DNA of 52,955 nucleotides. Source: Burkholderiales bacterium (GTDB lineage: Bacteria > Pseudomonadota > Gammaproteobacteria > Burkholderiales > JAEUOS01). Shown one piece after another: positions 35,438-42,823 of the stretch. A program made the position numbers and the translations under genes. The stretch is from positions 1 through 52,955 of the forward strand of contig CANJDH010000021.1 in NCBI GenBank assembly GCA_947473125.1, in the 5' to 3' direction. The stretch's first letter is position 1, and the number at the start of each line of letters is the position of its first letter. Under the pieces are notes generated by a model that saw nothing but the letters and a program-made list of their open reading frames with translations, had not been told where the DNA came from and made no database searches.

Positions 35438-37213
35438 ATGCTGATCCAGATCGCCATCTTCCTCGCCGCAGCGATCATCGCCGTGCCGCTGTCGCGCAGG
35501 CTCGGGCTGGGCGCGGTGCTCGGCTACCTGGCGGCAGGCATGCTGATCGGCCCCTGGGGCCTGCGTCTGATCGATGACGTCGAGGCAATCCTGCATATCT
35601 CCGAGTTCGGCGTGATCCTGATGCTGTTCATCGTCGGCCTGGAGTTGCAGCCGTCGCGCCTGTGGGTGTTGCGCCGCCAGGTATTCGGCCTCGGAGCGGC
35701 GCAAGTGCTGGTCACCGGGCTGGTGCTCGGCGGGGTGGTAGTGGCGCATGGCTGGAAATGGCAGGCAGCGCTGGTAGCCGGCCTCGGTCTGGCGATGTCT
35801 TCCACCGCCTTCGTGCTGCAAACCCTGGCCGAAAAGAAGCAACTCACCATGCGCCATGGCCGCGAGAGCTTTGCGATTTTGCTGTTCCAGGATCTGGCGG
35901 TCATCCCGCTGCTGGCGGCCCTGCCGTTCCTGGCCGCATCCATGGGAGTCGCCACGAATAGCGCCCACGGCAACGGCTGGCTGGACGCCGCCAAGGCGCT
36001 TGCAGTGATTGCCGCCCTGGTGTTTTCCAGCCGCTTCCTGTTGCGGCCGCTGTTCCGGATCGTCTCAACGTTCGGCGGGCGTGAAATTTTCACGGCGACC
36101 GCGTTGTTCCTGGTTGTCGGCGTCACCCTGCTCATGGAAATGGTCGGCCTGACCGCATCGCTCGGCGCATTTCTGGCCGGCATGCTCCTCGCCGACTCCG
36201 AATACCGGCACGAACTTGAGGCCGACATCGAACCCTTCAAAGGCCTGCTGATGGGCCTGTTTTTCATTGCCGTCGGCATGTCCGCCAACCTCGGGCTGCT
36301 GGCGACCAAACCGCTGGTCATCATCGGCATCGTCGGCGGCATGATGCTGATCAAATTCGCCGTGCTGTACGCCATCGGCCGCATCGTGCGCACCGAGCCG
36401 GCGAGCGCACGCAAGCTGGGGCTGGCCCTGGCGCAAGGCGGCGAATTTGCGTTCGTGCTGTTCGGCGTCGCGGCGGGCCTGCGCATTTTTCCGCAGGCGT
36501 CTGCCGATTTGCTGGTCGTCGCCGTCACGGTGTCGATGCTGCTCGCGCCCATGTTGTTCGTCCTCGAAGAAAAAGTGTTCGCGCCGCGCTTCGACAAGGC
36601 GCCGCCGCGCGCATTTGACACGATCGACAAAAAGGAAGGCCATGTCGTGGTGGCTGGTTACGGCCGGGTCGGCCAGATCGTCTCGCGCGTGCTGGCCCTC
36701 AAGAACGTGCCGTTCGTCGCCCTCGAGAAGGACGCCGGCCACGTCGATAGCGTGCGCAAATTCGGCGGCCAGCTGTATTTCGGCGACGCGGCGCGCCTTG
36801 AGCTGCTGCATTCGGCCCATGCCGGTGCAGCGCGACTGTTCGTCCTCGCCATCGATGATCCCGAAGACTCGGTCAAGTGCGCCGAGCTGGTACGGCACCA
36901 TTTCCCACACGTGCCGATCATTGCGCGGGCACGCAACCGCACCCATGCGCACCGGCTCATTGACCTGGGGATCACGCGCTTTTACCGCGAGACCTGGCAC
37001 ACCAGTCTTGAAATGGCGCACCAATCCTTGCTGCAATTAGGATTTGCGCCCTCCGACGTATCGATGACCATGGCGAAGTTTCGCGACCACGACCTCGAAC
37101 TCCTCAAACGCCAGCAAGCGGTCTACCAGGACGAAGCCAAACTGATCCAGACCTCGAAGGAGGCCAGCGAGGAACTGGCTACCCTGTTCGAGAGCGACCA
37201 GCAGGAGAAGTAA
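35438..37213 (+). CDS. Kef-type monovalent cation:proton antiporter (CPA2) with RCK domain
   Basis: A 591-residue membrane protein. About twelve membrane segments (1-385) open with IAIFLAAAIIAVPLSRRLGLG and include GLGLAMSSTAFVLQ and FQDLAVIPLLA, both CPA2 landmarks. A TrkA-N/RCK Rossmann domain follows at about 400-520, with VVVAGYGRVGQIVSRVLA binding a nucleotide. The C-terminal 60 residues are charged. KefB or KefC effluxes K+ under glutathione control; KefF/KefG-type partners are not present, so the exact subtype is open. It follows the cyclase gene by 67 bp and ends at a strong terminator. Confidence 0.9.
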   Translation: MLIQIAIFLAAAIIAVPLSRRLGLGAVLGYLAAGMLIGPWGLRLIDDVEAILHISEFGVILMLFIVGLELQPSRLWVLRRQVFGLGAAQVLVTGLVLGGVVVAHGWKWQAALVAGLGLAMSSTAFVLQTLAEKKQLTMRHGRESFAILLFQDLAVIPLLAALPFLAASMGVATNSAHGNGWLDAAKALAVIAALVFSSRFLLRPLFRIVSTFGGREIFTATALFLVVGVTLLMEMVGLTASLGAFLAGMLLADSEYRHELEADIEPFKGLLMGLFFIAVGMSANLGLLATKPLVIIGIVGGMMLIKFAVLYAIGRIVRTEPASARKLGLALAQGGEFAFVLFGVAAGLRIFPQASADLLVVAVTVSMLLAPMLFVLEEKVFAPRFDKAPPRAFDTIDKKEGHVVVAGYGRVGQIVSRVLALKNVPFVALEKDAGHVDSVRKFGGQLYFGDAARLELLHSAHAGAARLFVLAIDDPEDSVKCAELVRHHFPHVPIIARARNRTHAHRLIDLGITRFYRETWHTSLEMAHQSLLQLGFAPSDVSMTMAKFRDHDLELLKRQQAVYQDEAKLIQTSKEASEELATLFESDQQEK

Positions 37214-37215
37214 TT

Positions 37216-37255
37216 CCCCCAAGAGCCTCTCCAGGAGCGCTTCTTGGGGGCTTTT
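37216..37255 (+). terminator. Intrinsic terminator after the Kef-type antiporter gene
   Basis: CCCCCAAGA (37216-37224) pairs perfectly with TCTTGGGGG (37242-37250) and is followed by CTTTTC. It lies 3 bp past the antiporter stop. Confidence 0.8.
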
Positions 37256-37365
37256 CAAAGATAAAATAGTGGCAGCGCAATGTGCATTTTCCCTACCGCA
37301 CGCAACCTGATGCGGTTTCAGGCCGCGACGACATCGCCGTGCCTTTATCAGTCGGAGTCTTGATC

Positions 37366-38679
37366 ATGAATCGTCTGTTGAGCGTTGCCATCGGGTTGGC
37401 CACGCATCGGTCGAGGAAGGCATTGCAAACAGTGCAACATCAAGCACGCAGGCAACAGCCAGGCCGGCTCGCCAGACGGACCCGGATGCGGCTGGCGGCC
37501 GCTTCGCCGGCACGCACCCTGGCGCGTGCCGCACTGCTCTGGAGCGCCGCGTGCGCTGCGGCGCTGGCACAGGCTCCGACGCTTTCACCACAGGCGCTGG
37601 CCGGCCGCCAGGTGTTTTTCGACGTGCGGCTGTCGAACCCGCAAGGCACTTCGTGCGCGAGTTGCCACGATGCCCGGCAGGGTTGGGCCGGCAACAACCG
37701 ATCCAAGAGCGGCGTGGCCAACGGCAGTTCACCGGGCGCTTTCACCGGCCGCAACTCGCCCGGCCTTGCCTACGTGGGCTTCGTGCCGGCGTTTCACATC
37801 AAGAAGGAAAATGGCAAGGCCAAGGCGGCCGGTGGCCTGTTCTGGGACGGCCGCGCCAACACCCTCGAAGAACAGGCGCGCGGCCCGCTGTTTGCAAAAA
37901 ATGAAATGAACCTGGCCGATGAGCGCGAATTGGTGTTCAGGCTGCGCAGCGCTCCCTATGCCGCAGAACTGCGCGCCGCGTTTGCCCTCGCCGACACCGC
38001 CACCGACGCACAGTGGGCGCAGGCCGGGCTTTCCGCCCTCGGCGCGTTCCAGCGCTCACCCGAAGTCGCGCCGTTCTCCTCAAAATACGATGCGATGCTG
38101 CGCGGCGAGGCAAAGCTCTCGCCCGCCGAGGCGCGCGGCCTGCGCCTGTTTGCCGACACAAAAAAGGGCAACTGCATCGCCTGCCATGCGTTCACACCCA
38201 AGTCAAAGAACCCGGCCGACCATCTGTTTACCGATTTCACTTACGACAACCTCGGCCTGCCACGCAACCGGGCGATCGCCGCCACTGCCGACCCGAAGCA
38301 AGTCGACCTGGGGCTGTGCGGCCCGGCGCGCGACAAGCCCAGGGGCCTAGCCAACAACGTGTGCGGCGCGTTCAGGGTGCCGTCGCTGCGCAATGCGGCA
38401 CAGCGCCCGTTTTATTTTCACAACGGCTCGTGCACCGACCTGGCCGAAGTCGTGCGCTTTTACGTGGAGCGCGATACGCATCCCGAAAAATGGTATCCCA
38501 AAGATGCCAAAGGCAAGGTGGCGCTGTTCAACGATTTGCCCAAACAGTACCTGCGCAACGTCAACCGCGATGAAGTGCCCTACGACCGCAAGCGCGGCCA
38601 GAAGCCGCGCCTGGACGATGCCGACATCGCCGACGTGGTTGCCTTCATCAAGACCCTTGACGACGGATTCAAGCCGTAA
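37366..38679 (+). CDS. MauG/cytochrome c peroxidase-like dihaem protein
   Basis: A 437-residue periplasmic protein with two c-type haem motifs, CASCH and CIACH, arranged as in the CCP/MauG family that reduces hydrogen peroxide or makes high-valent iron for protein oxidation. LFWDGRANTLEEQARGPL and FRVPSLRNAAQRPFYFHNG are family markers. The start at MNRLLSVAIG has GGAG eight bases upstream, but the hydrophobic export segment only begins near residue 50; an ATG at 37483 gives a shorter, more normal signal peptide ending in CAAALAQ. It stands alone between a terminator and the convergent trhO, 3 bp from the trhO stop. Confidence 0.85.
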   Translation: MNRLLSVAIGLATHRSRKALQTVQHQARRQQPGRLARRTRMRLAAASPARTLARAALLWSAACAAALAQAPTLSPQALAGRQVFFDVRLSNPQGTSCASCHDARQGWAGNNRSKSGVANGSSPGAFTGRNSPGLAYVGFVPAFHIKKENGKAKAAGGLFWDGRANTLEEQARGPLFAKNEMNLADERELVFRLRSAPYAAELRAAFALADTATDAQWAQAGLSALGAFQRSPEVAPFSSKYDAMLRGEAKLSPAEARGLRLFADTKKGNCIACHAFTPKSKNPADHLFTDFTYDNLGLPRNRAIAATADPKQVDLGLCGPARDKPRGLANNVCGAFRVPSLRNAAQRPFYFHNGSCTDLAEVVRFYVERDTHPEKWYPKDAKGKVALFNDLPKQYLRNVNRDEVPYDRKRGQKPRLDDADIADVVAFIKTLDDGFKP

Positions 38680-38682
38680 GCT

Positions 38683-39510
38683 TCAGACCACGCACTGCGG
38701 ACAGCTCTTGCCAACCACGTAGTGTGGCGACCTGAGTTCTTCCGGCGCAACCACGGCCCGGCAGTTGAAGCATTCCGCATAACCGGCGGCCTCGAGTGCC
38801 GGGGTCAGGGCCACGCGCCTATCAAACACGAAGCAATCACCTTGATAATGGCTTCCACCAATGGTTTCAAAGTATTTCAGGATGCCGCCATCGAGCTGGA
38901 AGACATTGTCGAAGCCGCGCTCCTGCATGTACAGCACCGCCTTTTCGCAGCGGATGCCGCCGGTGCAGAAGGTGACAACGGTCTTGCCCCGGAGCATCGG
39001 CGCGAGCCTGTCAACCCGTTCCGGAAATTCCCCAAACGTGGTGATCTCCGGGTTGATTGCCCCCTCGAACGTACCAATGTCGATTTCAAAGGCGTTGCGC
39101 GTATCTACCATCACAACCTCGCGCCCGGCGTCGTCATGGCCGGCGTCGAGCCAGCGCTTGAGCTGCTGCGCCGCCACTGCCGGCGCGCGCCCGCCGATCG
39201 GCCGCACCTGCGGCTTTTTCATGGTGATGATCTCTTTCTTGAGCTTCACCAGCATGCGGTTGAACGGCTGCTCGCCGGACCAGCTTTCCTTGACCGCCAA
39301 ACCTGCGAAACGCGCATCTTCGCGCAAGCCGTCAAGCATGGCGTTGAGCGATTCGGGCAGACCGGCGAGAAACAGGTTGATGCCTTCCGGGGCGAGCAGC
39401 ACCGTGCCCTTGAGCCCTGCCGCACTACAGGCCGCGCGCAGGCGCTCGCGCAGGGCCAGCAGGTCGTCGAGCTCGACAAAGCGGTAGGCGGAAACATTGA
39501 GAAAGCGCAT
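38683..39510 (-). CDS. trhO: tRNA uridine(34) hydroxylase TrhO (rhodanese domain)
   Basis: A 275-residue protein (UPF0176) that hydroxylates U34 in some tRNAs. The N-terminal domain (RFLNVSAYRFVELDDL) is followed by a rhodanese domain with active-site Cys in VTFCTGGIRCEKA. VMVDTRNAFEIDIGTFEGAI is also typical. The C-terminus has CxxC pairs (CFNC, CPQC) that may bind zinc. The start is placed at MRFLNVSAYRFV; the 32 residues upstream overlap the divergent aldolase promoter region. It converges with the peroxidase gene and diverges from the class II aldolase gene with 61 bp between starts. Confidence 0.92.
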   Translation of the reverse strand: MRFLNVSAYRFVELDDLLALRERLRAACSAAGLKGTVLLAPEGINLFLAGLPESLNAMLDGLREDARFAGLAVKESWSGEQPFNRMLVKLKKEIITMKKPQVRPIGGRAPAVAAQQLKRWLDAGHDDAGREVVMVDTRNAFEIDIGTFEGAINPEITTFGEFPERVDRLAPMLRGKTVVTFCTGGIRCEKAVLYMQERGFDNVFQLDGGILKYFETIGGSHYQGDCFVFDRRVALTPALEAAGYAECFNCRAVVAPEELRSPHYVVGKSCPQCVV

Positions 39511-39571
39511 GCCCACGATTATAGAAGGGTGGATAATTCGACCCACCTTCCATTTGCCTGTGAGCACCAGC

Positions 39572-40417
39572 ATGACCCAGCCCGCCTTTCTCGCCGACAT
39601 CCGCAAGGGCTACCCCGAGCTCGACCCCGACAAGGATTACCCGCCGCTGCAACTGGCCTCGCTCAGGGGCAAGGTCAGCGCAGCCGAATGGGAGGCGCGC
39701 GTTGACTGCGCCTGCGCCTACCGGCTGGTAGCGCACTACGGCATGGACGACCTGATCTACAACCATATCTCGGCACGCATTCCCGGCACCGAGGAATACC
39801 TGCTCAATCCTTTCGGCCTGATGTACGAGGAAATCACTGCCTCCTCGCTGATCAAGGTCAACGTAGCGGGCAAGGTGTTGTGGGAGCCGGATTTTCCGGC
39901 GGGCCTGCCCTACCAGTTCAACCCCGCCGGCTTTGTGATCCACGGTGCGATCCACGAAGCCAAACCCGAGGTGGCGTGCATCATCCACACCCATTCACTG
40001 GCGAGCATGGCGATCTCCTCTCTGGAGAGCGGCGTGCTGCCGATGACGCAGACGTCGATGCGCTTCGACAAGATCGCCTATCACGACTACGAAGGCGTGG
40101 TGCTTGGCATGGAAGAACGCGACCGCATGCTGGGCAACATGGGCGACTGCGAAGTGCTGATGTTGCGCAACCACGGTGTGCTGGTGACCGGCAAAACGGT
40201 CGCGATGGCCTTTAACAACATTTATCGCATCGAACGTGCCTGCCGCTCGCAGCTGATGGCGATGGCGTGCAACAGCAAGCTGATTCTGCCGCCGCAGGAC
40301 GTGATCGAAAAAACCAACCACGCCTACCGGCCCGGCACACGTCGTCCCTATGGGGTGCTCGAGTGGCCGGCGATGCGCCGGCTGGCTGACCGACTCGACT
40401 CTTCGTACAAGCACTAG
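39572..40417 (+). CDS. Class II aldolase/adducin family protein
   Basis: A 281-residue protein of the fuculose-phosphate aldolase fold. Metal-ligand histidines can be read in IIHTHSLASMAI and LRNHGVLVTG; NHISARIPGTEEYLLNPFG and GFVIHGAIHEAKPEVACIIH are family landmarks. Members cleave or decarboxylate sugar phosphates and keto acids, and some lack aldolase activity. It heads a plus-strand catabolic run and is followed after 9 bp by a Bug-type binding-protein gene. The start at MTQPAFLADIRKGYPEL is chosen for the family length. Confidence 0.85.
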   Translation: MTQPAFLADIRKGYPELDPDKDYPPLQLASLRGKVSAAEWEARVDCACAYRLVAHYGMDDLIYNHISARIPGTEEYLLNPFGLMYEEITASSLIKVNVAGKVLWEPDFPAGLPYQFNPAGFVIHGAIHEAKPEVACIIHTHSLASMAISSLESGVLPMTQTSMRFDKIAYHDYEGVVLGMEERDRMLGNMGDCEVLMLRNHGVLVTGKTVAMAFNNIYRIERACRSQLMAMACNSKLILPPQDVIEKTNHAYRPGTRRPYGVLEWPAMRRLADRLDSSYKH

Positions 40418-40426
40418 GGCGGAGCC

Positions 40427-41392
40427 GTGCATCGTCTAGTGGCAGCCATCATACTGCTGGCAGGCTGGGCAAGCGCTAGCGCACAGGGCCAGTGGCCGGT
40501 GCGCGAAGTGAAGATCGTGATCGGCTTTTCCGCCGGCGGTACCACCGACATCATCACTCGCAGCCTGGCACCCGAGCTCACCAAACTGTGGGGCCAGGCC
40601 ATCGTGATCGAAAACCGCACCGGGGCAGGCGGCAACATCGGCGCTGATCTGGTCGCCAAGGCCAGGCCCGACGGCTACACTCTGTTCATGGGGTCAGTGG
40701 GACCGCTCGCGGTCAACGCCTCGCTGTACAAGGCGATGCCCTACGACAATCTCAAGGACCTGCAGCCGATCTCGCTGGTAGCCGACGTACCCAACATGCT
40801 GGTGTTCAATCCGCGCACTCTGCCGGCCGCCAATTTCAGGGAGTTCATGGGCCTGTTGAAGGCCAGCCCCGGTAAATACTTTTATGGCTCCACCGGCAGC
40901 GGCACCTCGTCGCACCTGTCGGGCGAGTTGCTGCAATTGCAGTCTGGCGTAGCGATCACCCACGTGCCCTACAAGGGCGCGGTGGCGCTCAACGACGTGC
41001 TGGCCGGCGAGTCGGTGCACTTCATGTTCGCGACGATTCCTTCTGCCATCCAGCATGTGCGCGCCGGCAAACTGCGCGCGATTGCCGTCACCAGCCTGAA
41101 ACGCTCGGCCAGCGTGCCCGATGTGCCGACCATCGCCGAATCGGGTATCCCTGGTTTTGATGCGTCCTCGTGGTTCGGCCTGGTCGGCCCGGCCGGCATG
41201 CCGCGCGACATCGCCAACAAGATCGCCGCCGACATCGCGCGCGTCTTGAAGCAACCCGAAATGCACGAGCGCTTCGTTGCGCAAGGGTCCGACCCGGTTG
41301 GCTCGACGCCGGAAGAGTTCGCCCAGTACATACGCAGTGAAACCGCAAAATGGGCGCGCCTGGTCAAGGCCTCGGGCGCCAAGGCCGAATAG
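40427..41392 (+). CDS. Bug-family (TctC) extracytoplasmic solute receptor, first copy
   Basis: A 321-residue periplasmic binding protein with a short signal (HRLVAAIILLAGWASASA) and GTG start (GGCGGAG upstream). VIGFSAGGTTDIITRSLAPEL and IVIENRTGAGGNIGADLVAK are the hallmark Bug segments; the carboxylate-binding loop near residue 35 precedes DIITR. Bug proteins bind carboxylates for the TctAB permease, but TctA and TctB genes are not present. It is translated almost directly after the aldolase-like gene. The MmgE/PrpD gene follows after a REP-like repeat. Confidence 0.9.
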   Translation: MHRLVAAIILLAGWASASAQGQWPVREVKIVIGFSAGGTTDIITRSLAPELTKLWGQAIVIENRTGAGGNIGADLVAKARPDGYTLFMGSVGPLAVNASLYKAMPYDNLKDLQPISLVADVPNMLVFNPRTLPAANFREFMGLLKASPGKYFYGSTGSGTSSHLSGELLQLQSGVAITHVPYKGAVALNDVLAGESVHFMFATIPSAIQHVRAGKLRAIAVTSLKRSASVPDVPTIAESGIPGFDASSWFGLVGPAGMPRDIANKIAADIARVLKQPEMHERFVAQGSDPVGSTPEEFAQYIRSETAKWARLVKASGAKAE

Positions 41393-41400
41393 CGCACTTC

Positions 41401-41430
41401 AAAACCCTTGGTGGGAGCGCCTCTCCGGCC
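41401..41430 (+). repeat. REP-like repeat copy 2
   Basis: AAAACCCTTGGTGGGAGCGC, then CTCTCCGGCC, lies 8 bp after the first Bug gene. It is nearly identical over 30 bases to the copy at 44235-44266 inside a coding region. Confidence 0.6.
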
Positions 41431-41471
41431 CATTCCTCTCTGAAAAACCTTGAAATCGAAAAGCCTTCATC

Positions 41472-42821
41472 ATGTACGTCGTCGAAACCTTCGCCCAGTG
41501 GGCTGTCGCCTACCGTCCGCAAGCCATCACCCCCGAGGTGGCGCACCACGCCAAGCGCGCCATCATCGACTGGACTGCCGCGCTCTACCCGGGTGCCGTG
41601 CTGGCGCCCGCCACGATGTTTGAGACCGCGCTCGCCGAAGAGATGGATCACGGCAAGGCACGCCTCGCACTCGGCCGCACGGCCACCACTCGCGCTGCCG
41701 CCTTCATCAACGGCAGCGCCGCACACACGGCGGAAGTCGACGACATCTTTCGCGACGGCATTTATCACCCGGGCGCACCGACCATCGCCGCCGCATTGGC
41801 GCTGGCGCAGACCGTCGGCGCAAGCGGCGCCGACTTGATGCGCGCGGTCATCGTCGGCTACGAGATCTCGACGCGCATCGGCGCAAGCATGGGCCGTGAG
41901 CATTACAAATACTTCCACAACACCGGCACCATCGGCTGCTTCGGCGCTGCCGCTGCTGCGGCCGAACTGCTCAAGCTCGATGCACACCAATTCGCCAACG
42001 CGCTCGCCACTGTCGCCACCTTCTCGGCCGCCTTGCAACAGGCGTTCCGCATGGATTCGCACTCCAAGCCGCTGCACGCTGGGCGTGCTGCCGAAGCCGG
42101 CGTTACCGCTGCGCTCGGCGCCCAACAAGGCCTGCAGGGTTCGCTGGACGTGCTTGAAGGCGACGCCGGCTACGGCAAGGCACTGCGCCACGGCAACACC
42201 GCGCCCGACTGGGCCGCTGCCGTCGCCACGCTGGGCCGCGACTTCCGCATCAACCGCATGACGTTCAAGAATCACGCCTGCTGCGGCCATTCGTTCGCGG
42301 CCATCGACGGCGCGCAGCATCTCTACAAGAAGCTCGGCGTCAGCCCCGAACAGATCAAGCGAATTCACCTCGGCGCCTACCGCGCCACGCTCGACGTCGC
42401 CGGCTACGATCAGCCCCACACCCCCGCCGAGGCACGCTTTTCGGTCAAGTACTGTGTCGCCACCGCACTCACCCATGGCAACGTACGTCTCGCGGCGTTC
42501 GAACCGGACCGTATCGAAAACTCGGCGACGCGCACGCTGATGGCGAAGATCGAGCTCACGCTCGACCCGGAACTCGACGCCGCGTTCCCGAAGCAGCGCG
42601 CCGCACGCGTGACCTTCGAGACCACCGACGGCCGCAGCGAAACCTGGCTGCAGCCGACACGCAAGGGCGACCCTGACGCGCCGCTCACCGACACCGACCT
42701 CGAAGACAAATTTCTCGAATTGGTGGTGCCGGTGCTGGGCGACGCGCGCAGCAAGGCGTTGCTCGCGCAGCTCTGGGCGCTGGAGCAGCAAGTCGACCTC
42801 GGCACCTTGTGCAGCCGATAA
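41472..42821 (+). CDS. MmgE/PrpD family protein
   Basis: A 449-residue protein of the MmgE/PrpD (2-methylcitrate dehydratase-like) superfamily. Landmarks are INGSAAHTAEVDDIFRDGIY near residue 77, PTIAAALALAQ, HNTGTIGCFGAAAAAAELL near 153 and KPLHAGRAAEAGV near 200, followed by NHACCGHSF. The superfamily includes dehydratases and the epimerase or isomerase-like proteins that act on citrate-like or itaconate-related acids. It lies between Bug and acyl-CoA synthetase genes, 2 bp before the latter. The true substrate is unknown. Confidence 0.87.
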   Translation: MYVVETFAQWAVAYRPQAITPEVAHHAKRAIIDWTAALYPGAVLAPATMFETALAEEMDHGKARLALGRTATTRAAAFINGSAAHTAEVDDIFRDGIYHPGAPTIAAALALAQTVGASGADLMRAVIVGYEISTRIGASMGREHYKYFHNTGTIGCFGAAAAAAELLKLDAHQFANALATVATFSAALQQAFRMDSHSKPLHAGRAAEAGVTAALGAQQGLQGSLDVLEGDAGYGKALRHGNTAPDWAAAVATLGRDFRINRMTFKNHACCGHSFAAIDGAQHLYKKLGVSPEQIKRIHLGAYRATLDVAGYDQPHTPAEARFSVKYCVATALTHGNVRLAAFEPDRIENSATRTLMAKIELTLDPELDAAFPKQRAARVTFETTDGRSETWLQPTRKGDPDAPLTDTDLEDKFLELVVPVLGDARSKALLAQLWALEQQVDLGTLCSR

Positions 42822-42823
42822 GC

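Noticed and set aside
37214-37260. Idea that the antiporter terminator is another REP-like copy
   Set aside because: It shares only GGAGCGC with the repeat; the long stem and T-run explain it as a terminator.
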